DNA from: JAUCQB01 sp964586235
GTDB taxonomy: Bacteria; Planctomycetota; Phycisphaerae; UBA1845; PWPN01
Assembly (NCBI GenBank): GCA_964586235.1
Contig: CAZPIO010000009.1
Location: 1 to 64,000, forward strand
Direction of reading: 5' to 3'
Length of the DNA: 64,000 nt
Of this stretch, positions 54,901 through 63,129 are shown one piece after another. Below the pieces are notes generated by a model. The model was not told the DNA's origin and ran no database searches. It worked only from the letters and a program-made list of their open reading frames with translations. The stretch's first letter is position 1. Every line of letters starts with the position of its first letter. The position numbers and the translations under genes are program-made.

Positions 54901-55415
54901 GGAACTGGTTCTACCTGGACAACGTGCGGGTTTCAGTCCAGCAGCCGCTGCCACCGGTCATCGCCGAAGTAACGCCGGACCTGCAGACCGCCTATCCAGG
55001 GGTCGCATACTCTCAACAACTGGCGTTGACCCAGAACTGCCCGAAATCAACCTGGTCGATGGTCCAGGGCCCGCCGGGAATGTACGTCTGCCAGAGCAAT
55101 GACCGCGTCCTCGGCTGGACCCCTGCTCCGAGCGACCTGGGCGATCACACCATCGTGGTCCAGGCCTGCAACCCGATCGGCTGCGATACGGTAAGCTGGA
55201 TCGTACGGGTGCTTTCCAGCAGGGATTTTGACCTGGACGGCGACGTCGACCAGGAGGACTTCGGCTTCTTCCAGGGCTGCCTCTCGGGCAGCGGTGCCGG
55301 CTATACCTCGGGCTGTGCTCCCGCAGACCTGGAATCGGACGGCGATGTCGATCAGGCTGACTTCAGCCTGTTCTGGCCCTGCATGGCCGGTTCAGAGGGC
55401 TTGCCGGGCTGTTGA
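51975..55415 (+). CDS. Secreted GH-A-like (DUF4038/apiosidase-like) protein with module A, Ig and dockerin
   Basis: 1146 residues, exported. About 32-440 is a TIM barrel of the DUF4038/apiosidase-like type: GRYYTDTAGNPVFLIGYYGWA, GINYSRISLGVNRF, CDLARANGVIVHIAFFDGVE and VFYEVGNELLSADQNW with the acid/base Glu after Asn. About 455-830 is a BNR-like propeller (GIATDAQGSIHVVYMNNGTIWYRQ). About 835-990 is module A (SFDLGSPDV, GGRSCRRN, YYFYFTVCDGFAYQG, VTDAYFGNRQNGGADFRFG, FYLDNVRVS). Then a He_PIG Ig domain (PPVIAEVTPDLQTAYPGVAYS) and a dockerin pair (DFDLDGDVDQEDFGFFQGC, DLESDGDVDQADFSLFWPC) ending LPGC. The GTG start at 51975 follows AAGGAGG. The gene ends 23 bases before the next start, so they are an operon. 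Confidence 0.85.
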   Translation: MRISALRRGQRVMLGAMALVVTLTGSAPLQAVGIHPSGRYYTDTAGNPVFLIGYYGWAAVPAGYFIDHPSQYADMITRGAPYGINYSRISLGVNRFTSTTNPPVYYGSPTPVPFLYVNGKADLSQWDPVFWNGLKAQCDLARANGVIVHIAFFDGVELRSQGGAAYGYNNSFWNPSNHTSSFYPTGDYSDWPGAFYRLNEFNSNTGIGYYQRRVIDKTLAETFGYDNVFYEVGNELLSADQNWYTAVVSYARSQTNKPVTQCSHAFRAGGIQGYADHVGDTAAEVKSHIAGFVATANGQYPTWIDPDGPALSNADIPANELRAAAWYSFTGGAACWGGFTVDYWLGGRGFWPDTVNAYKHLQDFLKQLNVQFAQMVPHPELVSNSSANSCLAYVGHEYVAYVRSDAGVTVDLTGLSGSLPYYLYDPKNDVYSSRQTVSGGGQRVFARPDGAADWVVYIGTGELSECPPISPPSPLGAQQTLGDGIEPGIATDAQGSIHVVYMNNGTIWYRQGDPDAVFDAPELIPSPTTGPAQFNAPHVVCDGSNTPHVVFSDAFYPTPGNCWYTNRIGGSWKAPVSAFPGVIVMYPRLALCGSYAFVAASTGTPEGTIARLSNLGGTPHVDLTTGTYLLAPYPVVNCAASRLFVVGRNSGNGHYLQEYNFNLATVSSGQKMTNGTPNKTAEPTAAIIDSSNVVHAIGNCGATGIDPETNSELWYNNTQRMGLGENAVLGLAGVPGSGWWGDNVYPHMVMDINGKIWLGFRDITTGEGKISSVSDAGFTEPIVFTPVITDPNNPIRRRWNCQVAPAPTGGVYVTWDYGNQCYFRPAGVFSLCDLAVSFDLGSPDVANCMTHPQGGDGDTTPDTIGGRSCRRNIDPSPPPAPGADYYFYFTVCDGFAYQGNRPELYIALDYYDSSGGSISLDYDSNTGNDIPAIYKNGGSITLTGSNTWKNAVFHVTDAYFGNRQNGGADFRFGNVGNWFYLDNVRVSVQQPLPPVIAEVTPDLQTAYPGVAYSQQLALTQNCPKSTWSMVQGPPGMYVCQSNDRVLGWTPAPSDLGDHTIVVQACNPIGCDTVSWIVRVLSSRDFDLDGDVDQEDFGFFQGCLSGSGAGYTSGCAPADLESDGDVDQADFSLFWPCMAGSEGLPGC

Positions 55416-55438
55416 GTAACGTCGATAAGGAGTTGCGA

Positions 55439-58400
55439 ATGGGATCTCAAATGAGACGGCATCACAGGCAAGTGACGTGTGTTGGGTTAATCAGCCTGGT
55501 GCTGGCCACCGGCGCGATGGTCCAGGCCGGGGTGGTGCTGGACGATCCGCTGCAGGGTTCCACCAAAGGAATCCAGGATGGTGGGACCTTCGATTCGGGC
55601 GGCTGGAGGGTTACAGGCGATTATGACTCTATCATTTGGCATCTGCCGCACACTGTGAGCAAGGGTGCCGCCGAGTTCTATGTTAAAGGGATAGACTCGA
55701 ACTATCCGCACAAGACGGAGCACTTCCACATGTACGACTACACGTGGTACAACTCCGACTATCAGTACGGCGACCCCGGCTACAGGAACAATCCCTACAA
55801 GCATTTCGTCAGGAAGACCGGAACCGACGATGCGGCCAGAAACGGTTCCTGCGAGATCGTCTACGCCACCCCCCTGGAATGGTTCGAGTTGGACACGGCG
55901 GTGTTCTCCTGGTCCACGGACACAAACTACAAAGTTCGCATCGAGTGGGGGCCGGAGGGCGACAACACTCGCCTCAAGGTTTTCAGAGACGGCGTCCAGA
56001 TGCTCAGCGAAGCGATCGCAGGCAACTATGTTCCCACCGGACACAGTGTCCGGCTCGGGGCAAGCCCGAGGAGAGCCGGTGAGGGCTCGGAAATCGGTGC
56101 CGTATACAGCTATCTCAAGGTCTGGGATTTGTCGAGTTACGTTCCTGATCCTCCGACGGTGAGTCTTCCGGCGAATGGAGAAACGATCAGGAGCAACCTG
56201 GCATTCATCAAATGGACGGGCGACAGCCATACTGATTACCAGGTGAGGATCTGTACCGCAGATAACCCCGAGGCAGGCATCATATGGGATTCACAAGAGG
56301 TAACCTCCATCCGTGACTGGGCATGGACAGGCACCCTGTCCAACCTGGCCAACTACTACGTCTATGTCAGGCTGGGGAACTCCGGGGACTGGAGCGACTG
56401 GAGCGCCGCGGGCCGCTGGTTCCGAGTGGATAATTCATACAATGACTCCAACAACGTGAAAGTCCAGGGCAACAGCCTGAAAGACGGCAACGGACCGTTC
56501 CTGGGTTTCGGCTGGACCTACATGGCGGCCATGTGGATGTGCAGGAACGACCGGGCGGGATTCCAGAGCGACCTGGATTTCATGAATGACAAGGGTTTCA
56601 ACTACATGCGGATTCTGTCGGAGGTGCCCGGAGCCTGCTCGAGCTGCTACTGGTGGGGCCGCAGCATCAACGCGAGCACTTACCAATGCCAGCACGGTGC
56701 CTGGGCAAATCCGTGGTCGGATTACGATCAGCAGCTCAAGGACTGCATCGATATCGCCTACGACCAGTATGGGATCAGAACGGAAGTGACCATTTTCGGC
56801 GGCGCCGGCGAGTCATTCCCGACATACGCGGCCCGACAGGCACACTGCCAGCGGGTATTGGACAGTCTTGTGGGACGGGAGCACAAGGTGATCCAGATCG
56901 AAGTGGCCAACGAGGCCTGGCAGACGGGTTTCCCCGGTTCGCAGGGCATAGCCGACCTGCGGAGCCTGGCGGCGTATCTCGCGGCCCGCACCTCGATTCC
57001 CGTTTCACTCAGCGCCACCTGCGGGACTAATGATGATCTGCTGACGTTATACAGCGGGAGCGCAGCGGATATCACCACGGAGCATTTCAGCAGGGACCTG
57101 GGAACGTCTGAAGGTCATTGGTATCCGGTACGGGATTGCTGGCGGGTGGGAACGCTGTATCCGACGATAGCGCCGGTCAGCAGCAATGAGCCGATCGGCC
57201 CCGGTTCCTCGGTCAACAGCGAAGACCATCCGATTCACATCGCCTCGGCCGCCGTTTTCGCCTGGACGGCAAACCTGCCCATGTACGTGTTTCATTCGCG
57301 GGCCGGTGTTCGCCGCGACGTGCCCTTCCAGAACATGGCCGGAGTAAACGAGCTGGTGTACCTGCGGCAGATACTGCCGCCGGACCTGGCCAGTTGGGTC
57401 AGAAACGACGGGATCGAGGGTTCCGCACCGTTTACCGTCTTCTGCAACGGCCAGGCGAACAAGTACTGGACCGATGTAGTTGGAGCCAGCACCGGATGCC
57501 ACAGGAGCATCGGCGGGATCAAGGCTGGGGAGTTTGTCTGCTATCCGCAGGGGATACTCGACGGAGGGGTCACCCTGCAGGCCCGACGAAACGTGAGCTT
57601 CACCATCTACAATCCGCTCACGGGTGTAACCGTCGATACCATGACCAGGAACGCCGGTGAGCAGTTCAATCTACCGAAGGGGCCGGAAGCCTACATCATC
57701 AAGGGCATCTTCACCGACATCATCGGACCACCTGACCAAGCCTCCATCGATCTGGGCGACCCCGACGTGCAGGACTGCATGGCCCTGGTCCCGGTCGGCG
57801 ACGGCGACACGGTCGTGGCCACGGTCGGCGGCCGGACCTGCCGCAAGAGCGACCAGCCTGACGATGACTATTACTTCTACTTCGCCGTCTGCGATGCCTT
57901 CGCCTATGAGGGCAGCCGGCCGGATCTCTGGATCAGCTTCGACTACTACGACTACGACACCGGCACCATCACCCTGCAGTACGACTCCGTCGCCGGGATC
58001 GGTCAGCCTGGCGGGGATGCCACCCATTACGTAAACGGCGGCAGCGTCACCCTGACCAACAGCAACCCCCCGACCTGGAAGCACGCGAAGTTCCACTTGA
58101 CCGATGCCGGCTTCAACAATGGCCAGAACGGAAACGCCGACTTCCGCCTCGGGAAGCTCTGGGGCCCGTCCTGGCCAGCCAAGCAGCCGTTCTACATCGA
58201 CAAGGTGTGGGTCACGGCCGAGGAACCGGTGCCTCCGGTCATCGACGAAGTGGCTCCCGATCCAAGGATCGTCGCCGTCGGCACCGCGTACACCGAGCCG
58301 TTGAGCCTGGCCCAGGGCACGTTGCCGGTGAGTTGGTCGGTGGTCGAAGGTCCGGCGGGTCTGCAGGTGAGCTCGAGCGGCCTGGTCAGCGGGTGGACAC

Positions 58401-58693
58401 CCGGTATCGCCGACCTGGGCGAGCATACGATCACGGTCAAGGCGGAGAACTTCGAGGGCTGGGATCCCGAAACCTGGGTGGTGCAGGTGACCTCCAACAA
58501 AGATTTCGACCTCGACGGCGACGTGGACCAGGCGGACTTCGGCCTGTTTCAGCGTTGCCTGTCAGGCGACGGAATCGGCTATCCGGACGGCTGTGCCCCC
58601 GCTGACCTGAGCGGGGACGGCGACGTCGATCAAAGCGACTTCAACCTGTTCTGGGCGTGCATGGCCGGCTCCGGCCGGCCGCCAGGGTGTTAA
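55439..58693 (+). CDS. Secreted GH-A-like protein with module A, Ig and dockerin
   Basis: 1084 residues, exported (RQVTCVGLISLVLATGAMVQA). About 30-240 is a LamG-like sandwich (ELDTAVFSWSTDTNYKVRIEWGPEGDNTRLKVFRDG). About 245-340 is an FN3-like domain. About 345-690 is a TIM barrel (FLGFGWTYMAAMW, KGFNYMRILSEVPG, IQIEVANEAWQTGFPG with an Asn-Glu acid/base, MYVFHSRAGVRRDVPFQNM). About 765-925 is module A (SIDLGDPDV, GGRTCRKS, YYFYFAVCDAFAYEG, LTDAGFNNGQNGNADFRLG, FYIDKVWVT). Then He_PIG Ig (PPVIDEVAPDPRIVAVGTAYTE) and a dockerin pair (DFDLDGDVDQADFGLFQRC, DLSGDGDVDQSDFNLFWAC) ending PPGC. The ATG at 55439 has AAGGAG seven bases upstream. Confidence 0.84.
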   Translation: MGSQMRRHHRQVTCVGLISLVLATGAMVQAGVVLDDPLQGSTKGIQDGGTFDSGGWRVTGDYDSIIWHLPHTVSKGAAEFYVKGIDSNYPHKTEHFHMYDYTWYNSDYQYGDPGYRNNPYKHFVRKTGTDDAARNGSCEIVYATPLEWFELDTAVFSWSTDTNYKVRIEWGPEGDNTRLKVFRDGVQMLSEAIAGNYVPTGHSVRLGASPRRAGEGSEIGAVYSYLKVWDLSSYVPDPPTVSLPANGETIRSNLAFIKWTGDSHTDYQVRICTADNPEAGIIWDSQEVTSIRDWAWTGTLSNLANYYVYVRLGNSGDWSDWSAAGRWFRVDNSYNDSNNVKVQGNSLKDGNGPFLGFGWTYMAAMWMCRNDRAGFQSDLDFMNDKGFNYMRILSEVPGACSSCYWWGRSINASTYQCQHGAWANPWSDYDQQLKDCIDIAYDQYGIRTEVTIFGGAGESFPTYAARQAHCQRVLDSLVGREHKVIQIEVANEAWQTGFPGSQGIADLRSLAAYLAARTSIPVSLSATCGTNDDLLTLYSGSAADITTEHFSRDLGTSEGHWYPVRDCWRVGTLYPTIAPVSSNEPIGPGSSVNSEDHPIHIASAAVFAWTANLPMYVFHSRAGVRRDVPFQNMAGVNELVYLRQILPPDLASWVRNDGIEGSAPFTVFCNGQANKYWTDVVGASTGCHRSIGGIKAGEFVCYPQGILDGGVTLQARRNVSFTIYNPLTGVTVDTMTRNAGEQFNLPKGPEAYIIKGIFTDIIGPPDQASIDLGDPDVQDCMALVPVGDGDTVVATVGGRTCRKSDQPDDDYYFYFAVCDAFAYEGSRPDLWISFDYYDYDTGTITLQYDSVAGIGQPGGDATHYVNGGSVTLTNSNPPTWKHAKFHLTDAGFNNGQNGNADFRLGKLWGPSWPAKQPFYIDKVWVTAEEPVPPVIDEVAPDPRIVAVGTAYTEPLSLAQGTLPVSWSVVEGPAGLQVSSSGLVSGWTPGIADLGEHTITVKAENFEGWDPETWVVQVTSNKDFDLDGDVDQADFGLFQRCLSGDGIGYPDGCAPADLSGDGDVDQSDFNLFWACMAGSGRPPGC

Positions 58694-58766
58694 CATGCGT
58701 CAACGATTGGCATCGGCCGTCATCATGGCTCTTTGTGCGTGTCGCGCGGAGATAGGGAGATCTTTG

Positions 58767-61700
58767 ATGAACAAGTTCTGCTTAACGTCCGCTGGTTTCG
58801 CCGTTGTCTTCATTTCTCTCTTGTTTCCTGCTGTTGTGGGAGCAGCCCCCGTACTGCCTCATGTCTACCATAGCAGCATCAATCTCAGGCCTTACGAGTG
58901 CATTGCAGCGCACAATGTTACCTACTGGAAGAACAAGATATACATGGGAGGGGCATCAATCTGTGACGACAGAACTGTCTGGCAGATCAATGTGGCCAAT
59001 CCCGACAACCTTGTATGCGAAAGCGGCGCTGGACCCGGCTGCAAAGCGTATGGGGTTAAGGTTGTAGAGGACATTCTCTATGTCGCCAACTGGTCTACAA
59101 TGATGCGGACTTACAGCGTTGCAGGCGCTATTACGCAGCTCGGTGAGTATTCCGCTCCCTTTTGGTTTGGTTGGAACATAGACGCCTCAAACAACCGGGC
59201 CTACGTTAACGAGGGTAACGAGACCCAGAGCAAACTGGTTATCATGGACGTCTCGAATCCAGCGTCGCCTAGCGTGATCTCCTATCTCCCTCTCAGCAGG
59301 GGCGGCGGGCTGACCGTCCGTGGCAGCTATGCCTACTTCACGGACGACTACAGGTTCACGATTGCCAACATCTCCGACGAGAACAATCCTTACATCCTGT
59401 CAAGCATCGACTTCGGCCATCTGCTCCTTGGAGGCGTTCAAGTGCGCGGCAACTACGCCTACATGTGCTGGAGCCAGGTTACGGATGGCGGACTGATGGT
59501 CTTTGACATTTCGAATCCTACCGCGCCAGTACTTAAGGGACAGTTCGCCGGCGAGGGCGCGACTGACATGTGCCTCCTTGGCGATTATGCGTTTTACCCG
59601 ACTTCCGGCAACGGGTTCATGACAGTAGACATATCAGATCCGACGAATCCACATGCGGTGGCACAGTCCGAAATCCCCTTCTACGCGCTGGAGCTGTGCG
59701 TAACCGGAAATGGGCGGTATGCCTACGTCGGAAGTCTCGCCGGCGACAACGAGGGATGGCTGAGCTCCTTTGAAGTTCTGGATCAGGATCCGGACAACGC
59801 CGGGCCGACCAACTGGAGCAACTGCTCGCTCAGCGAGGCATCCTGGGATCTTCAGTACGAAGGCGACGCCCTGCCGACGGCGGCCAATCCGGCGTGGACA
59901 CTCGTCGAGGGCTCGGATACCTGGGCCGGCGCGTCGGGCGGCATCCTGCGAATCAACGACACCGGAACCTCGCTCGGCGACAAGGTCAAGTGGGCCCGCA
60001 GTTGGGATGCCACCAACAGTCGCGGCACCACGGTTCTCACCCGGGCAAAATGCGCCTCCTACAGCACCGGGCCTGGCTCGATCTCGTCGCTCGTCAATCT
60101 TTCCGTCCGGGACGGCAAGTACATCGAGGACTTCTCCATCCTCTCCGACCGGATCCGGGCCGTCCGGGCGAGCCAGGAGTACTTCCTGGACGGCACCGCC
60201 TGGCATACGTACCGGATCACCACCCAGGGTTCTCAGTTCCAGGTGTTCGTTGATGAAGCTTCAGCGGCCGTTCTCACGGCGCCGCTGTTTGTGAGCAAGG
60301 ATCAGGACCCGGATGCCCGCTGGGCGCGGGTGTTGATCGGCAGCGGATCGAGTCCCGGCACACAGGACATCTCCTTCGACTATGTCCACTGTTTCTCGAA
60401 CGGCGCCGTAGGGCCGAGCACCGTCGTGAACGAGTTCACTCCCACAATCAGCGCGGACGCCGCCGACGTGGCCGGGAAAGGCTCGCTCAGCGGGATCGAT
60501 CCGGCCACCGCCAGGGTGCAATGGTCAACCGACGGTGGTCTCACCTGGAATTCGAGCGGCGGCATCCAGTGGCAGTGCCGCTATGAGGCAACTCTGCTGC
60601 CATCGGCGTCGACGCCGAACTGGGATGTGCCCGAGGGCAGCGAGAGTTGGGCCAGCGTCAGTTCCGGCGTACTCCGCGTCAATGACACCAGCACCGCCCC
60701 CGGCACGAAGATTAAGTGGTCGCGCGACTGGAATGCCTCTCCCGCGGTCGGGACGACGGTGGTCGCGCGGGCCCGATGTGCCTCGGTTGGCGGAGACACG
60801 ACGTTCCTGGGGAACATCTTCGTCGAGGACGGCTCCACCGGCGAACGCTTCAAGATCATGACCGACCGGCTGGTGGCGGCCGAGACAGGGTTGACTTATC
60901 TGCTCGACGCAACGCAATGGCACGTCTACCGGATCACGACGAAGGAAGGGCAGTTCCATGTGTATGTGGATGAGAACCCCGCGCCGGTGCTGGCGGGCGT
61001 CCTCGGCATGGCGACCTCCAATAACCGCGTCATGTTCGGGAGTGGAGCCAGCGCCGGGACACAGGACATCTACTTCGACTATGTGCGTTATACGGCCCAA
61101 GGAGGACTGCCTCCGGGCCAGGGTGATGGAGGCGGCCCCGTGACGGTGACCTGCGTTCCCAGGAGTCCGCTGGCCCCGCCCGACCGCGCCACCGTGACTG
61201 CGTATGACATCCCCTTCGTCCAGAACTCGCAGGTTCTCAACAGGGTCAGGTTCTCTCTGACTGACCTGGCGGGCAACGTCGGACTGAGCCCGATCTACGC
61301 CGTGCGGATCGCAAACGCACCGCCCCCGGCTGTGGCCGATCTGGTGGCGGCCTCTGCCGACCGCCAGGTCACGCTCTCGTGGCAGAACCCGTCGTCCGTC
61401 GAATTCACCGGCACCATGATCCGCTTCAGCACGACTGACTATCCAGCCGGTCCGGCCGACGGAACGCTGCTGGTGGACCGGGCGAATGCGCCCGGCTCGA
61501 ATGACAGCTACGTCCATACCGGACTGACCCGCGGCCAGACATACTACTATTCCGCGTTCGCTCACGACGCCGTCCCTAATTACGCTGTCGCCGCACATGC
61601 CAAGGGGAAGGGCTCTTTTCTGCCCGACCTTGACCTGGACGGCGACGTGGATCAGGAGGATTTCGGCCGTCTGCAGGCTTGCTTCTCCGGCTCCGGGCAA

Positions 61701-61817
61701 GGCTTCGAGGCCGCATGCGCCGACCTGGATTTCGATACGGACGGCGATGTCGATCAGGACGATTTTGAAGTGTTCAGGGCATGCCTGGCCGGCGCCGATA
61801 GTGCGCCGGGTTGTTGA
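58767..61817 (+). CDS. Secreted LVIVD-repeat protein with two module B copies, FN3 and dockerin
   Basis: 1016 residues, exported (FCLTSAGFAVVFISLLFPAVVGA). About 30-345 is a propeller with LVIVD-type repeats (KLVIMDVSNPASPSVISYL, RFTIANISDENNPYILSSI, LMVFDISNPTAPVLKGQF, FMTVDISDPTNPHAVAQ). Two copies of module B follow (about 355-545 and 600-785), each with a conserved YRITT..G.F.V(F/Y)VDE block and GSG(A/S)S(A/P)GTQDI.FDYV. Then an FN3 domain close to that of the 49628 product and a dockerin pair (DLDLDGDVDQEDFGRLQAC, DFDTDGDVDQDDFEVFRAC) ending APGC. There is no catalytic domain; a binding or adhesion role is likely. The ATG at 58767 has GGGAGA seven bases upstream. It is last of the four dockerin genes. 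Confidence 0.84.
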   Translation: MNKFCLTSAGFAVVFISLLFPAVVGAAPVLPHVYHSSINLRPYECIAAHNVTYWKNKIYMGGASICDDRTVWQINVANPDNLVCESGAGPGCKAYGVKVVEDILYVANWSTMMRTYSVAGAITQLGEYSAPFWFGWNIDASNNRAYVNEGNETQSKLVIMDVSNPASPSVISYLPLSRGGGLTVRGSYAYFTDDYRFTIANISDENNPYILSSIDFGHLLLGGVQVRGNYAYMCWSQVTDGGLMVFDISNPTAPVLKGQFAGEGATDMCLLGDYAFYPTSGNGFMTVDISDPTNPHAVAQSEIPFYALELCVTGNGRYAYVGSLAGDNEGWLSSFEVLDQDPDNAGPTNWSNCSLSEASWDLQYEGDALPTAANPAWTLVEGSDTWAGASGGILRINDTGTSLGDKVKWARSWDATNSRGTTVLTRAKCASYSTGPGSISSLVNLSVRDGKYIEDFSILSDRIRAVRASQEYFLDGTAWHTYRITTQGSQFQVFVDEASAAVLTAPLFVSKDQDPDARWARVLIGSGSSPGTQDISFDYVHCFSNGAVGPSTVVNEFTPTISADAADVAGKGSLSGIDPATARVQWSTDGGLTWNSSGGIQWQCRYEATLLPSASTPNWDVPEGSESWASVSSGVLRVNDTSTAPGTKIKWSRDWNASPAVGTTVVARARCASVGGDTTFLGNIFVEDGSTGERFKIMTDRLVAAETGLTYLLDATQWHVYRITTKEGQFHVYVDENPAPVLAGVLGMATSNNRVMFGSGASAGTQDIYFDYVRYTAQGGLPPGQGDGGGPVTVTCVPRSPLAPPDRATVTAYDIPFVQNSQVLNRVRFSLTDLAGNVGLSPIYAVRIANAPPPAVADLVAASADRQVTLSWQNPSSVEFTGTMIRFSTTDYPAGPADGTLLVDRANAPGSNDSYVHTGLTRGQTYYYSAFAHDAVPNYAVAAHAKGKGSFLPDLDLDGDVDQEDFGRLQACFSGSGQGFEAACADLDFDTDGDVDQDDFEVFRACLAGADSAPGC

Positions 61818-61824
61818 TCGACTG

Positions 61825-61851
61825 CCTGAGCGCCCGGAGGATTGCCTCAGG
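61825..61851 (+). terminator. Weak hairpin after the last dockerin gene
   Basis: CCTGAG/CTCAGG with a 15-base loop, starting eight bases after the stop. No T-tract. Confidence 0.25.
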
Positions 61852-61946
61852 GCCTGCGCGGGGATATCGTTGAAGTTGGCTGGGGCAGCTTTGTGCAAGC
61901 CGTCCCGGCTTTGTTGAGGCACCTGTTTTCATCGAGGGCGATGCAG

Positions 61947-62966
61947 ATGATCGGTCCGAGACGGACAGCTTTCTCACGCATTCATTCGCTTCTGGCCTGT
62001 ACGTTGACTGGTCTGGCGATGCCCGGCCTCGGTGGTTGTGCTCCTGATGCCATGACCGGGCATCCGGCCCCGGAGCTCCATCCCGGCGACGAGAGACTCT
62101 GCCAATGCCCTCAGTGGGCGAGGGAAATCGTCCCCGAGTGGGTTAGACCGTATCTGGGAAAGTCGGGAATGCCCGAGCCGTTCCACAGCCAGGACGAACT
62201 GATCGGCAAGGAGGTCACCGGACTCGATCTCTGGCAGGCCAACAATTTCGTCACCTGCCGCGACGAGACCGCGAAGTATCTTTACACGGACTACACGCCC
62301 CTCCGTGTCCGCTACAAGCCCGGCACCCTGCCGACGTACGAGAAAATCGTGGCCGAACAGACCGCCGGTCTCACAAACGACCGTGACAGGGCGGTGGCCC
62401 TGCTGCGGCTCGTCCCGGAGAAACTCGCGCTTCATCCATGTGTTGTACCCATGGGGCCGGAGATTCCCAAGGACCGCGGCCTCGACGATCAGGCCCTGCT
62501 GCGCAGCGGCCGGGGCTGGTGCAACGAGCAGGCCCGCGTGTTCGTGCGTCTGTGCCAGGTAGCCGGAATCCCGGCCAGGCTGATCCTCCTGTTCTACTCG
62601 CCGCCTCCGGGCGGTCATGTGATCGCCGAGTTCTACGCCGACGGCCGCTGGTCCATGGCCGATGCCAGCTTCCTGTGCGTGTTTCCTGATGCAGACGGCC
62701 ACCTGATGAGCGCGGCCGAGTGCCACGGCGCGGGCAAGATGCGGGCCGGCGAAGCCTACTTCCGAAGGCTTCAGGAGATGACCACGTACTCCGACGAGCG
62801 AATGGTCGGCGCGAAGTTTCCGTTACAGCCCGACCAGGCGCAGCGCGACAGGTACGTGGCCCAGCGCGCGGAAAGCATGAGAAAGCAATACCGAACCCAG
62901 ACTCCCAAGGCGTTGGCCGATCAACTCTGGGTCTTCGGGGTGATGAATTACCCGCTGCCGGAGTGA
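61947..62966 (+). CDS. Transglutaminase-like lipoprotein
   Basis: 339 residues. The N-terminus RIHSLLACTLTGLAMPGLGGC looks like a lipoprotein signal ending in Cys. The C-terminal half is a transglutaminase-like (Transglut_core) fold with Cys in SGRGWCNEQARVFVRLCQVAGIP, His in PGGHVIAEFY and Asp in WSMADAS, the complete triad of papain-like transglutaminases/proteases. It may cross-link or cleave surface proteins. It follows the dockerin-protein operon by 130 bases on the same strand, so it might act on those proteins; this is inference. The ATG at 61947 fits a GAGGG ribosome site at eight bases. ATGs at 61941 and 61842 are possible. Confidence 0.78.
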   Translation: MIGPRRTAFSRIHSLLACTLTGLAMPGLGGCAPDAMTGHPAPELHPGDERLCQCPQWAREIVPEWVRPYLGKSGMPEPFHSQDELIGKEVTGLDLWQANNFVTCRDETAKYLYTDYTPLRVRYKPGTLPTYEKIVAEQTAGLTNDRDRAVALLRLVPEKLALHPCVVPMGPEIPKDRGLDDQALLRSGRGWCNEQARVFVRLCQVAGIPARLILLFYSPPPGGHVIAEFYADGRWSMADASFLCVFPDADGHLMSAAECHGAGKMRAGEAYFRRLQEMTTYSDERMVGAKFPLQPDQAQRDRYVAQRAESMRKQYRTQTPKALADQLWVFGVMNYPLPE

Positions 62967-63129
62967 GCCGGTTCTTCATCGATCGCAGCGAACACCTGCC
63001 GGGCCGGGAGTGCAGCGCGGTCACCGATGAACCACTTTTCGAGAAGCTCGGCTTCGTCATGGAAGGCAACAACGAGGCGGATCTCGGCCGCCAGGAGCGG
63101 ACGCTCGACTCCGGCACCGCCGGGCTTGG

